Origin: Nitrospirota bacterium
GTDB taxonomy: Bacteria > Nitrospirota > Thermodesulfovibrionia > Thermodesulfovibrionales > Magnetobacteriaceae
Assembly: GCA_015233615.1 (NCBI GenBank)
Contig: JADFXJ010000009.1
Coordinates: 1-35,741, forward strand
Length of the DNA stretch: 35,741 bases
Direction: 5' to 3'
Positions 14,864 through 25,442 of the stretch are shown here, one piece after another. A model generated the notes under the pieces. That model had not been told where the DNA came from. It worked only from the letters and a program-made list of their open reading frames with translations, and ran no database searches. The number at the start of each line of letters is the position of its first letter. The first letter of the stretch is position 1. A program made the position numbers and the translations under genes.

Positions 14864-15561
14864 TTCGTTTTGACCTCAGGTTTATTGATTATCAGATAAT
14901 GTCTCATTAACAGTAAAGTACCGAAGGACATCAACAGGCCCGATAGAAGGGAAGATACGACAATGTTGACGTATGGGTTTTCCGTTATGCCCAGCGTTAA
15001 GAGTGTAAAGAGTATAGCCGACATTGCTATCATCAAAAACGTATGAAAGGCTCCGCTTAAGTTCATTCTCGCGATTGCATAGCTTTTTCTCAACGACTCT
15101 ATGGGGCCCTTGTCTTCCTTGATTATTATTATGAAGGTGAACATGAACAGAAAAGTAAAAACAACCGCCGGAATCACGAAAAGAAAGAAACCGAAAAAGA
15201 TCATCGTTCCAAATAGCGTGGCGGCAATGAGCAACCTCCATCCCCGGCCTACGGTATACGAAAAAGCGTCCTGCACGGTAATCCTGGCTCCGTTTATTGC
15301 GCCAAAGGCTATGACGACCGTCACGGCGTGTGCAAATACCTGGAGATAAAAATTGATGACGGTCACCACAAAGAGCCGGCCTATTACCTCTTTTATCAGT
15401 GCCACCTCCGCGGCGGTGTCATTGGGCATATTAAACAAAACATTGTTTCCGATTAAAATAATCGAGATAATAACCGTGATTAATGATACAATAATGGCAG
15501 GAGTAACGATAATAACGTTCCTCTTGATTATCAGGATACAATCCGCTAAGATGTTGCCCAT
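14860..15561 (-). CDS. Polytopic membrane protein
   Basis: A 233-residue protein with about six hydrophobic segments (roughly 16-38, 62-85, 88-100, 111-148, 168-192, 200-218). Two short conserved-looking stretches stand out: FLFVIPAVVFTFLFMFT and KEDKGPIESLRKSYAIARMN. The second matches the pattern of the GPDPase_memb/DUF975-like group of glycerophosphodiester-phosphodiesterase-associated membrane proteins. I see no catalytic motif. It overlaps the following TatD/radical-SAM gene by the TTGA junction, so translation is coupled, which is the only functional clue. The ribosome site before the ATG is poor. Confidence 0.7.
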   Translation of the reverse strand: MGNILADCILIIKRNVIIVTPAIIVSLITVIISIILIGNNVLFNMPNDTAAEVALIKEVIGRLFVVTVINFYLQVFAHAVTVVIAFGAINGARITVQDAFSYTVGRGWRLLIAATLFGTMIFFGFFLFVIPAVVFTFLFMFTFIIIIKEDKGPIESLRKSYAIARMNLSGAFHTFLMIAMSAILFTLLTLGITENPYVNIVVSSLLSGLLMSFGTLLLMRHYLIINKPEVKTN

Positions 15562-15611
15562 CTCAAGAAAGTGGTTCTACTGTTGCTGATGTTTTTTTGA
15601 ATAAGGTATCC

Positions 15612-15640
15612 ATAACCGGCATTCTTGTATTATAACCGGA
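15612..15640 (+). promoter_or_regulatory. ATAACCGG direct repeats upstream of pgi
   Basis: ATAACCGG occurs at 15612-15619 and again 20 bases later at 15632-15639, around a TATTAT, about 70-95 bases before pgi. Two-turn spacing fits a protein-binding site, but no partner is known. Confidence 0.25.
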
Positions 15641-15708
15641 TATGTGTTGCCATTTCCAAAAGAAATTTATAAAATAGTAAATAAGATGAATTTTACGGGG
15701 GTTATGCG

Positions 15709-17058
15709 ATGCTCGAATTAAAGTTTGGCAACATGATGGAAGAGGTGATAGGAGAAAAAGGGCTCTCTGTAAGGCAGATAGAAAACGTCAGGGAGAAGGC
15801 TTTTGAGGCACACAAGCAAATACAGGAAAGGAGATGGAAGGAACTCGCCTTTTTAGACCTTGTCAACCAGGACACCTCGGAGATAAAGGCCATCGCAAAG
15901 AGCGTGAGAGAAAACTCGGACTACTTCCTGCTTTTAGGTATAGGCGGCTCCGCCATGGGGCCAAAAACCATCCTGGAAGCTCTGAAACCTTACTATAACT
16001 TCGTTACCAACCCAAAGATATTCATTTACGACAACATCGACCCCCGCACTCTCTACGCCATACTTTCCATAATAGACCCCGCAAGAACCACCGTCAACGT
16101 GGTCACGAAGTCCGGCAACACGGCCGAGACCATCGCTTCTTTCATGGTTTTGTGGAAGCATATCGAAAAAAAACTTGGCAGCGAAACCCTCAAACACTTC
16201 ATAATAACCACAAATCCGGACGATGGTATAATCCGGGCCGTTATCGAAAAGTACAACATCCGGTCGCTCTCCATTGCATCCGACATCGTTGGACGGTATT
16301 CGGTTCTTAGTCCTGCCGGCTTACTAATGGCCGAAGTCGCCGGCATAGACTCAAACGAGCTTCTCCGGGGGGCCTCCGACATAGCCGAAAAGTGCAAAAA
16401 CCCCGAACTCTGGGAAAACCCCGTCTACCTCTTTTCGATAGCCCTCTATTTGATGAGTTCGGAGGAAGGCAGAAACATAAACGTTATGATGCCTTACGCC
16501 GACGGGCTCAGACACCTCTCGGAATGGTTTTGCCAACTCTGGGCCGAAAGCCTCGGCAAGCTTGGTTTTGGCATCACCCCATACCCCTCCGTAGGTACGA
16601 CGGACCAACACTCCCAGCTTCAATTGTGGATGGAAGGCCCCGAGGACAAGGTTATAATCTTTATAAATATCGATGACTACGGCAAGGACATAATAGTGCC
16701 CGAAGTGTTTTCGGAATTCGAGGGGATGAAAAACCTCTCCGGCCATACTATGAACGACCTTATAAAGGGAGCCGCCGAAACTACGAAACTTGTGCTATCC
16801 TGTTACGCAAAGCCAAACATGACTCTTGGCATACCGACACTCGACGCCTACCACATAGGACAGCTTTTCCTGTTTCTCGAACTCTCTACCGCCTGTTTAG
16901 GCTTCCTCTTCGGCGTAAACCCATTTAACCAGCCATGGGTGGAAACCGGTAAGAAAAACATTTACGGAATGCTCGGCAGGACCGGTTTCCAGAAGGAAAT
17001 GCAGGAAATAGAATCCATCAAACACATCATACAAGACAGCGTCTGTTGGAGGCTTTAA
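15709..17058 (+). CDS. pgi: Glucose-6-phosphate isomerase
   Basis: Interconverts glucose 6-phosphate and fructose 6-phosphate in glycolysis and gluconeogenesis. The 449 residues match the shorter bacterial Pgi type. Visible motifs: the phosphate-binding LGIGGSAMGP (76-85) and TKSGNTAET (133-141), the catalytic region FCQLWAESLGK with E280, GTTDQHSQLQ (296-305) with H301, and NPFNQPWVETGKK with K415/K416. A GGGGG ribosome site lies 8 bases before the ATG. It is a single-gene unit; the next gene converges on it. Confidence 0.96.
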   Translation: MLELKFGNMMEEVIGEKGLSVRQIENVREKAFEAHKQIQERRWKELAFLDLVNQDTSEIKAIAKSVRENSDYFLLLGIGGSAMGPKTILEALKPYYNFVTNPKIFIYDNIDPRTLYAILSIIDPARTTVNVVTKSGNTAETIASFMVLWKHIEKKLGSETLKHFIITTNPDDGIIRAVIEKYNIRSLSIASDIVGRYSVLSPAGLLMAEVAGIDSNELLRGASDIAEKCKNPELWENPVYLFSIALYLMSSEEGRNINVMMPYADGLRHLSEWFCQLWAESLGKLGFGITPYPSVGTTDQHSQLQLWMEGPEDKVIIFINIDDYGKDIIVPEVFSEFEGMKNLSGHTMNDLIKGAAETTKLVLSCYAKPNMTLGIPTLDAYHIGQLFLFLELSTACLGFLFGVNPFNQPWVETGKKNIYGMLGRTGFQKEMQEIESIKHIIQDSVCWRL

Positions 17059-17109
17059 CGGTTAAAGGGGGTGAATGTCGGAAATCGGCTAGATCAACAA
17101 CGTCCGAAG

Positions 17110-17571
17110 TTACTGCAAACCCGCGTGTCTTAAAGCTTCTTTCAATTCGGGATCTTTCTCGGCTTTTTCCTTAATTGCAAGTAACAGCCTCTCGGTAAGA
17201 GTTTCAAGTTCCCTGGTGGTTTTCACTACGGGTGCCAATGTTGTTCGCCTATCCCATATCACAAACACGATAAGAGTAAATATGCCGCCAAGCACTACGT
17301 ATAATAATCCCCGAATGTCGTCAATCCGCTTGTTTGTGTCTTCGATTCGCTTGTTTGTGTCTTCAATCCTTTGGTTGGTGGCCTTGAAACCGTCTTCCAT
17401 CCGCTTGTTTAAGTCGTCTATCCTTTGGTTTGTGGCCTTGAAGGCGTCTTCAACCCTGGTTTCGAGTCTGATCATGCGATCCCGGTCCGATTGCGTGAAT
17501 GACGACTCTGCCGCACCGGCAACGGTTGATATACAAAACAGCAAGGAAACGAATATAAATAAGCTTCTCAT
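17110..17571 (-). CDS. Small coiled-coil protein with signal peptide and membrane anchor
   Basis: A 153-residue protein with a signal peptide (1-20, VAGAAES), then a coiled coil at about 27-88 built from repeats of the FKATNQRIDDLNKRMEDG and DTNKRIE type, then one membrane helix (about 90-106) and a basic/acidic helical tail. The repeats are visible in the DNA at about 17325-17450, so the number of units may vary between strains. Proteins of this layout are common but uncharacterised. The ATG has only AGGA close upstream, and a TATAAT lies about 11 bases before it, so the mRNA leader may be very short. It converges on pgi with 51 bases between. Confidence 0.65.
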   Translation of the reverse strand: MRSLFIFVSLLFCISTVAGAAESSFTQSDRDRMIRLETRVEDAFKATNQRIDDLNKRMEDGFKATNQRIEDTNKRIEDTNKRIDDIRGLLYVVLGGIFTLIVFVIWDRRTTLAPVVKTTRELETLTERLLLAIKEKAEKDPELKEALRHAGLQ

Positions 17572-17631
17572 TCCTGATTATAACATAAATTATGAAAATC
17601 GACATGACTTTTCAACCAAATATAATTTATC

Positions 17632-17661
17632 TTGACTATATTATATGGAATAAATTAGCAT
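17632..17661 (+). promoter_or_regulatory. Possible promoter of the patatin gene
   Basis: TTGACT (17632-17637), 18 bases, then TAGCAT (17656-17661), about 95 bases before the start codon. Confidence 0.3.
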
Positions 17662-17755
17662 AAACTAACGTCACTATTACCCAATATTCTATGATATGTA
17701 CGGTTATCGGACGATAATACATACGACAGTATTCATGACGATAGGAGGAAAGACG

Positions 17756-18940
17756 ATGCAGAAAGCGAAGGATATCGAACACGGTGCCGGCAAACGTGCC
17801 GGCAAACACGAACGAGTAGCTCTGGCCTGTCAGGGCGGGGATTCGCTTGGGGCCTATCATATCGGCGTGTACAAGGCGATGGATGAAGCCGGGTATATAC
17901 CTTCCATGATCTCCGGTATTTCGATAGGGGCTTTTACCGCCGCTATCTTAGCCGGCAACGAACCGGAAAAACGCGTTTCGAAACTTATGGAGTTCTGGGA
18001 TTACATCTCATGGCCGGAGCTGGGTTTTTTCCAGGATACGATACCAATATTACCGGACTTTGCAGACGAAATAAAAAGATACCACAACACTTTAAGCTCC
18101 CTGCAAGGGTTTGTGTATGGCCAGCCGCACTTTTTCCTGCCGCGGGTTCCCGCTCCCCAAATGCAGTTTAAAGGGACGGTTGGTGCTACGAGTTACTATG
18201 ATACGGCCGTGTTACGCGACACGTTATTGAAATTTGTCGATTTCGACCTGATTAATGCCAAAAAGACTCGCCTGCTGCTAGGCGCGGTTAAGGTCAAGAC
18301 AGGCGAACTCGTATTTTTTGATAATGCCGATACAAATACAAAGATTGAGCCGGAACACGTCATGGCAAGCGGTTCCATGCCTCCGGGCTTTCCGGGGACT
18401 CGTATTGACGACGACTTATATTGGGACGGCGGCTGTGTATCCAATACGCCTCTGGACGCAATATTGAACGCCGAACCTAAAGAAAGAACTCTGACTTTTA
18501 TGGTTGACCTGTTCAATCCCGTAGGAGAGGAGCCAAAAAGCATGGACGATGTAACTTCCCGCTCGAAAGACATTCTGTACGCAAGCAGAACTGCCAGCCA
18601 TATCGATCACGTGAGCCGCATTCATAATCTGTCGAAGTCGTTGTCCCATGTCATCGGTCTTTTGCCAGGAGAGGTTAAAGGCGGTAAACTGGCCGACGAG
18701 GTTAAATCCCTTGCAACCGGACTTGATTTCGACATTGTGCACTTAGTTTATAAAGCGCCGCCTTATGAAGTGCCGACAAAGGACTGCGAGTTCTCCAAGT
18801 CATCGATAAAAGACAGAATGGATCACGGCTACCACGATATGAAAAAAGCCCTGGAACATAGCCCGTGGCTGGAGCCGAGGCATCCCTACGTCGGTTCTAA
18901 GGTATATAAGTACGTAAACGGCATGCACAAAGAGGTTTAA
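17756..18940 (+). CDS. Patatin-like phospholipase with DUF3734 C-terminus
   Basis: A 394-residue lipid acyl hydrolase. The catalytic dyad is S56 in GISIGA (G-x-S-x-G) and D224 in YWDGGCVSNTP. The oxyanion loop reads CQGGDSLGAYHIG (25-37), with Asp-Ser where most family members have Gly-Ala or Gly-Gly. The C-terminal part, including CEFSKSSIKDRMDHGYHDMK, matches the DUF3734 extension of this subfamily. No signal peptide is present, so it should act in the cytoplasm or at the inner membrane. The start was set at the ATG 7 bases after AGGAGG; a frame extension to 17696 lacks a ribosome site. It stands alone. Confidence 0.9.
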   Translation: MQKAKDIEHGAGKRAGKHERVALACQGGDSLGAYHIGVYKAMDEAGYIPSMISGISIGAFTAAILAGNEPEKRVSKLMEFWDYISWPELGFFQDTIPILPDFADEIKRYHNTLSSLQGFVYGQPHFFLPRVPAPQMQFKGTVGATSYYDTAVLRDTLLKFVDFDLINAKKTRLLLGAVKVKTGELVFFDNADTNTKIEPEHVMASGSMPPGFPGTRIDDDLYWDGGCVSNTPLDAILNAEPKERTLTFMVDLFNPVGEEPKSMDDVTSRSKDILYASRTASHIDHVSRIHNLSKSLSHVIGLLPGEVKGGKLADEVKSLATGLDFDIVHLVYKAPPYEVPTKDCEFSKSSIKDRMDHGYHDMKKALEHSPWLEPRHPYVGSKVYKYVNGMHKEV

Positions 18941-19097
18941 AGCTGTGGGGTAAATTATGCATTTAGGCGGAAACCGACAAAGGATTTGTCTTATTTCCTT
19001 GGGTTCATCGGGTTACGGGTATTTTTCACATCCGGATTTATCAGGGGTTCAGATAGCCTGAAATGGGAAGTGTAACGGGGCTATAAACCCCAATGAA

Positions 19098-19797
19098 TCA
19101 GGGGAATACATCATAATCGGCGGCCCGCTGTGCATAGGCGGCGGCGCTAAAAATCAGGCGGCCGGCGTTGTTTAGAGCCTTGAGCCAGGATGCGATATTG
19201 GCGGCATGTTCGGGCATGACTTCGGTCTTGATGCCAATGTCGGCGCAAAGGAAAGCCGCGCCAGGTTCGGAAACAAGTTCTTCTTTGGCATAGCCTTCGT
19301 CACCATGAACCAAACGGCCAAAATGACGGGCCAGGCGATTGTCGTGCCTCCTTCAGTGGGTAAGTACATGAGCGAGGTTAGCGTCGTAACTTTCGGCGTC
19401 TTTAAATGCTTCAAAGTGCGGCATTTGGACATAATCGGAACCCTCGCATAAAAAGCGCGAGTTGCGCCGTGGCGAATATCAGCGCCGGTTGCTGCAAAAA
19501 ATGTCGGCGACTTCGATCCGCTGCAACGGTGTGAGGGTAGGGGGGCGCGGCCCTGGCGTAGTAGTGCGCGGGCAGATTGTCGCATTTGCTCGGCGTTAAA
19601 CACGGTGTAACCCTTCATAAAAGGGATCTCGCGTTCAACCTCTTCGCCTTTGTCGACGGTTTCCTTACGGGTAATGCGGTTGGCAAAAACCACAAGCTCG
19701 CCGGTCTCGCCCTTGCGGACGTTTCCGTTAAGTTCAAGAGCCTGTTTGAAAGTAAGCCAAAGCGGGCAAGCGTAACCCTTGGCTACAGAGGCGGCGT
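19098..19797 (-). pseudogene. ArdC-type antirestriction/zincin protein relic
   Basis: Read on the minus strand, pieces of an ArdC family protein (N-terminal ssDNA-binding domain plus zincin-like domain) appear in order but in shifting frames: WLTFKQALELNGNVRKGETG, then VVFANRITRKE and IPFMKGYTVFNAEQ. Then come FFAATGADIRHG, MPHFEAFKDAESYDANLAHV, and finally DEGYAKEELVSEPGAAFLCA and AAYAQRAADY. The metalloprotease HExxH site reads HVLTH, losing the catalytic glutamate, and is followed at once by TGA. The N-terminus is missing. Such genes travel on plasmids and integrative elements, so this is a fossil of a mobile element. Confidence 0.8.
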
Positions 19798-19798
19798 T

Positions 19799-20013
19799 TT
19801 AACGAGGAGTAGGGATGTTCCGAATAGGCCAAACGTAGCCGGAGTCGAAGGACTTAAAGTCGCCGGACATGCCGCAGAGGCCGGTGAACTGGATACCGTC
19901 GGCGTAGTTTTTGAAGCCGGTGCTACCGTCTACGCTGGCAGTCGACGCCCAGTAAAAACTCTTGCCATCGCCCATCATCTCTTGCTCAAAAAGCGTTATG
20001 GTCTTGAACTGTG
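19799..20013 (-). pseudogene. C-terminal fragment resembling DUF1566 (Lcl C-terminal domain)
   Basis: An open stretch with no proper start encodes KSFYWASTASVDGSTGFKNY followed by a glycine-rich part and SFDSGYVWPIRN, then a stop. This matches the YWSST ... SYYVWPVR pattern that closes DUF1566 domains. It abuts the ArdC relic on the same strand, whose own N-terminus is missing, so the junction looks like a deletion or recombination scar. The family reading is tentative. Confidence 0.4.
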
Positions 20014-20510
20014 ATTAATAATGATTAAATGAAAACTATGATAAATATTACATATTCATTTTTCAAATTATTAGTCATAGTGACCCCTCCTATCCCCCGA
20101 CAATCCCCCCTCACGGGGGGTACGGGGGGTGAGGGGGGTAACTCGTTACGTACGTCAAGGAGCTTTCGACGATGCCAGCGAAGTTAATCGAATGAATGCA
20201 ATTTGGTATCAGACATCTGAAGTGCGGCTGATACAAGGTTGCAGTCATAAAAGTAATAAAAGTGCAAAAGATGAGGAGGGAAAGCCTTCCCCTCGCTTCG
20301 GCCACCTTCGGTGTCCTTTCGCTACCCCTTCTGATTGTGTGCTTAGGAGCTACTGGTGACCCTCCGCAACGCCCCCACACGATTAATTAACTCATATTAC
20401 TCTTATGAAGCCCATTTGGTATGACTGTCCGGCTCCGGCTGCAATGACGATAAGGGGTTGGAATGACGAAACAGGTGGGTAGTTTTACCGTACCGTTGTT
20501 ATCCGCACCG
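20014..20510. repeat. Repeat-rich intergenic region
   Basis: No gene is supported. A G/C-rich inverted repeat lies near 20105-20141 (cccccctcacgggggg and ggggtgagggggg). A copy of the dispersed repeat spans about 20222-20380 (gttgcagtcataaaagtaat, gatgaggagggaaagccttc, cgctaccccttctg, ccgcaacgccccc). A REP-like remnant follows at about 20421-20466 with two caatgacg/gaatgacg ends. Confidence 0.6.
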
Positions 20511-22031
20511 TTATCCGCCGTAATATCCGATTATCGCCTCTACCATGGCGGATACCGTAGCGGTTGCGGGCATGACGTCTACTTTCAGGCCGGTTTTGTT
20601 TACGGCCTTTTCCGTGACCGGGCCAATGGCCGCTATGGCAATACCGCCTATGGAAGCGGGGAAATTTAAGCCCAGGTTTTCGCGGAAGTTATTGAAAGTA
20701 GCGGCGCTGGTAAAAGTGAGCATGTCGATTTTGCCCTCGCTTAGAAATCGTTCGAGACGCTTTAGGTGTATTTCCTGCCTGACGGTGTTATAGGCGATGG
20801 GCGTGTCTATTTCGCCACCTGACTCGTGCACCTTTAAGGGGAAGACCTCACGGGCGTTGCCGGCGCGGGGCAGCAGGAAGCGCTTGCCCGTTATTTCCGA
20901 GTTTTTTGCAAAAACCTCTGCAAGGCCTTCGGCGTTGAACTCCTCCGGCACCATGTCTACCCTTATGCCGTATTTTTCGATAGCGGAGGCCGTCTTACTG
21001 CCTATGGCGCATATCCTTACCCCCTTCATGTCGCGCACGTCGCAGCCTCTTTGCAGGAGGCGCTCAAGGAAGTACTTAAAACCGTTCTTACTGGTAAATA
21101 CTATCCAGTCATATAAGCCGATCTTATCTATGGCGTTATCCAAGTCCGTAAAGTCGTCGGGGGCAACGTCCTTAATGGTGGGAAACTCGAAAATCTCGGC
21201 ACCGGCCTCTTCGAGAGGCTCGTAGTCTTCGGTATAGGGCCGGGTGATTAGCACACGCTTGCCAAAGAGGGGTTTTACGTCAAACCACCGAAGGGTGTCG
21301 CGAAGCCTGACCGTGTTGCCCACGACCATGACTGCAGGGGGGCGTATGTTTTCGGCCTTGACCAGGGACGGCATCTCGCTTAGTGTGCCCTCGACAGTCT
21401 CCTGTTCCGTTCGAGTGCCCCACCGTATTACGGCGGCCGGGGTGTCAGCGGCCTTGCCGTACTTAATCAGATTGTCCGTAATGTGGGCTATGTTCTTTAC
21501 GCCCATCAAAAATACCAGGGTGTCGAAACCCCTGGCGAGTTCACTCCAGTTTATCTTGCTATCGGTCTTAGTCTCGTCTTCGTTGCCGGTGATAACTGCA
21601 AAGGACGAGGAATACCGTCTGTGGGTAATGGGTATTCCTGCGTAGGCCGGCACCGCTATGGCCGAGGATATGCCCGGCACTACCTCGAAAGGGATACCCC
21701 TTGCCGATAAAACTTCGCACTCCTCGCCACCCCTGCCAAAGACGAAGGGATCTCCGCCCTTTAACCTGCAAACAGCCTTGCCTTCGAGGGCCTTGTCCAC
21801 GAGCGCCTGGTTTATCTGATCCTGGGTCATCTCGTGATGGCCGCCTCTCTTGCCGGCGTAAATCAGCTCGGCATCCTCTGCCACAAAGGCAAGGAAACCG
21901 GCGTTTATGTGAAAATCGTACACTACTACGTCGGACTTCTTAAGGCACTTCAAGCCTTTTAACGTAAGGAGACCGATGTCCCCCGGGCCTGCCCCCACGA
22001 TGTAAACCTTACCCGTTTTGGTAGACTTCAT
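20511..22031 (-). CDS. cobA-hemD: Fused uroporphyrinogen-III C-methyltransferase / uroporphyrinogen-III synthase
   Basis: A 506-residue bifunctional enzyme. Residues 7-245 are the SAM-dependent methyltransferase that makes precorrin-2 for sirohaem and cobalamin, with VGAGPGD (12-18), LKGGDPFVFGRGGEE (90-104) and GISSAIAVPAYAGIPITHR (120-138). Residues about 258-500 are uroporphyrinogen-III synthase, which closes the hydroxymethylbilane ring (LITRPY, then FTSKNGFKYFLERL and LTFTSAATFNNF). The start has AAAGGAG 7 bases ahead and lies inside the 3' end of hemC, a 23-base overlap, so the two are translated together. The fusion places the branch between haem and sirohaem/B12 in one protein. Confidence 0.95.
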   Translation of the reverse strand: MKSTKTGKVYIVGAGPGDIGLLTLKGLKCLKKSDVVVYDFHINAGFLAFVAEDAELIYAGKRGGHHEMTQDQINQALVDKALEGKAVCRLKGGDPFVFGRGGEECEVLSARGIPFEVVPGISSAIAVPAYAGIPITHRRYSSSFAVITGNEDETKTDSKINWSELARGFDTLVFLMGVKNIAHITDNLIKYGKAADTPAAVIRWGTRTEQETVEGTLSEMPSLVKAENIRPPAVMVVGNTVRLRDTLRWFDVKPLFGKRVLITRPYTEDYEPLEEAGAEIFEFPTIKDVAPDDFTDLDNAIDKIGLYDWIVFTSKNGFKYFLERLLQRGCDVRDMKGVRICAIGSKTASAIEKYGIRVDMVPEEFNAEGLAEVFAKNSEITGKRFLLPRAGNAREVFPLKVHESGGEIDTPIAYNTVRQEIHLKRLERFLSEGKIDMLTFTSAATFNNFRENLGLNFPASIGGIAIAAIGPVTEKAVNKTGLKVDVMPATATVSAMVEAIIGYYGG

Positions 22032-23037
22032 CGAGTATCTCCTTTGCGCCTCTGGCAAGCAGGTCTTCGGCCAAAGAAAAGCCCAGCGTTTCCGCCATAT
22101 CTTTGCTTCCCTCTATCGATCCCCTCACGATTCTGTCTCCGCTTACGGAGGCCACAAGCCCATCGACGAGTATTGCATCCTCCGTCCCCCGGTGATGAAG
22201 GGTGGCGTACGCGGCTATAGGCACCTGGCACCCCCCCATTAGGCGCTTCAAAAAAGCCCTCTCCGCCTTCACGCATACGGCAGTTTCCTCATGGTTAAGC
22301 GGCGCAATGAGTGCGTTTATCGTCTTGTCGTCTATCCGGCACTCGATTCCTACGGCTCCCTGGCCGATGGCCGGAAGACTTATGCAGGCGGCAAGGCGCT
22401 CCGTAATCCTGCCGCCTGCACCGAGTCGCTTGAGACCGGCTACGGCCACTATGATGGCGTCATATTCACCGTCGTCGAGCTTGCGGAGCCTCGTGTCCAG
22501 GTTGCCCCGCAGTTGCACGATATTGAGGTCCGGCCGCAGGCTCAACAACTGGCTCGAACGTCTGAGGCTGCTCGTCCCTATGGTTATCCCGCGCGGGAGA
22601 GCGTAGAATATGGACTCCGTGTTACCGGTGGCATCGGTGGCACCGGTGCTTACGGGGCTTATGGCGCTTATGGCGCTTATGGATTCCGGGAGATTTGCGC
22701 CGCATAATTTTTTCGAGCATACGAGCGCGTCCAGCGGCTCTTCCCTCTCGCATATGGCGCCAAGGTGCAGTCCCGCGGGAAGCTCGGTAGGCACGTCCTT
22801 CATGCTGTGAACGGCCAGGTCCGACTCACCCCTCAGTATAGTGTCCTCTATTTCTTTGACGAAGAGCCCTTTGCCACCAACTTTGGCCAGCGACACGTCA
22901 AGAATCTTGTCCCCCTTCGTCATAATGGTCTTAATCTCAACTTCGAGGCCATCGTGTAACCCTATCAACCGGCTCTGCACCCAGTGTGCCTGCCACAGCG
23001 CCAGCTTGCTTCCTCTCGTACCTATCGTTATTTTCAT
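22009..23037 (-). CDS. hemC: Porphobilinogen deaminase (hydroxymethylbilane synthase)
   Basis: Polymerises four porphobilinogens to hydroxymethylbilane, the substrate of the HemD domain encoded next. Seen: IGTRGSKLALWQ near the N-terminus, AVHSMKDVPTE with the catalytic Asp (D81), GTSSLRRSSQ, and RLMGGCQVPIAA with C270, which holds the dipyrromethane cofactor. At 342 residues it is some 30 longer than usual, because of a Ser/Ala/Thr-rich insertion at about 113-146 encoded partly by 9-base tandem repeats. The start region is itself duplicated: 16 bases of the 5' coding end recur 23 bases upstream and supply the only AGG-type ribosome site. Confidence 0.95.
   Translation of the reverse strand: MKITIGTRGSKLALWQAHWVQSRLIGLHDGLEVEIKTIMTKGDKILDVSLAKVGGKGLFVKEIEDTILRGESDLAVHSMKDVPTELPAGLHLGAICEREEPLDALVCSKKLCGANLPESISAISAISPVSTGATDATGNTESIFYALPRGITIGTSSLRRSSQLLSLRPDLNIVQLRGNLDTRLRKLDDGEYDAIIVAVAGLKRLGAGGRITERLAACISLPAIGQGAVGIECRIDDKTINALIAPLNHEETAVCVKAERAFLKRLMGGCQVPIAAYATLHHRGTEDAILVDGLVASVSGDRIVRGSIEGSKDMAETLGFSLAEDLLARGAKEILDEVYQNG
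22648..22683. repeat. Four 9-base tandem repeats within hemC
   Basis: On the plus strand gcttacggg, gcttatggc, gcttatggc, gcttatgga in succession, in frame with hemC. They encode the ISAISAIS-type part of the insertion, in a loop after the domain 1 region. Confidence 0.85.
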
Positions 23038-23057
23038 TTCATACCTATCGTTATTTT
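23019..23057. repeat. Direct duplication across the hemC start
   Basis: tacctatcgttatttt at 23019-23034 (inside hemC, codons 2-7) is repeated exactly at 23042-23057 (upstream). On the hemC strand the upstream copy places ATAGG before the start codon. Confidence 0.85.
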
Positions 23058-23094
23058 AATTCGATTGTCTTCCGATTATCATTTAACTTCATAT

Positions 23095-23250
23095 GGCAGT
23101 CCTTGGGGGGCGTTGCGGGGGATCTCCCCCGCAGAAGGGGTAGCGGCGGCCGCGCCCTTTGCGGCCAAAGCGAGGGGAAGGCTTTCCCCTCCTCATCTCT
23201 TGTACTTTTATTACTCCAACTTGGTATCATCATATCTGATTGCTTTCATA
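23095..23250. repeat. Second full copy of the dispersed repeat, inverted
   Basis: Read on the minus strand, accaagttggagtaataaaa, gatgaggaggggaaagcctt, cccctcgctt, cgctaccccttctg and ccgcaacgcccccc occur in the same order as in the copy at 20222-20380. It separates serS from hemC, contains a gcgggggatctcccccgc hairpin and has no coding capacity. Confidence 0.7.
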
Positions 23251-23286
23251 CTGTCGGGTTATCGTAGAATAGAATGCAATTATCTT

Positions 23287-25233
<1,947 letters not shown>

Positions 25234-25434
25234 ATGGTATCCAAGATCATCACTCTAATTGGTGAGTCGCCCAATAGCTGGGAAGAGGCGACTACAAACG
25301 TCATAAAAGAGGCCCAGGCATCACTTCACGGCATAACCCGTATCAGGGTAACCGAGTTTGACGTGAAGATGAAGGATGACAAGGTCGACACCTTCCGTGT
25401 GAAAGCCGAGGTGGCTTTCAAAGTAATGAGATAA
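25234..25434 (+). CDS. Dodecin family flavin-binding protein
   Basis: A 66-residue dodecin, a small protein that forms hollow dodecamers storing or buffering flavins (and in some homologues CoA). The whole fold is visible: KIITLIGESPNSWEEATTNV, then the helix to EAQASLHGITRIRVTEFDV and the C-terminal strand VKAEVAFKV. The tryptophan of NSWEEA is the residue that stacks on the flavin ring in the family. GAGGAGG lies about 6 bases ahead of the ATG. It is a single-gene unit with its own promoter and a strong terminator. Confidence 0.95.
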   Translation: MVSKIITLIGESPNSWEEATTNVIKEAQASLHGITRIRVTEFDVKMKDDKVDTFRVKAEVAFKVMR

Positions 25435-25442
25435 CCTTACAG

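Noticed and set aside
18958-19062. 34-codon frame MHLGGNRQRICLISLGSSGY... after the patatin gene
   Set aside because: Weak GTGGGG site, no coupling, no composition typical of a peptide, and no hydrophobic or repeated feature.
19577-20014. 145-residue plus-strand frame
   Set aside because: Antisense shadow of the ArdC and DUF1566-like relics, which are recognisable on the minus strand.
20101-20145. Possible intrinsic terminator in the G/C-rich inverted repeat
   Set aside because: No T-run on either strand and no gene ends directly before it; described as repeat instead.
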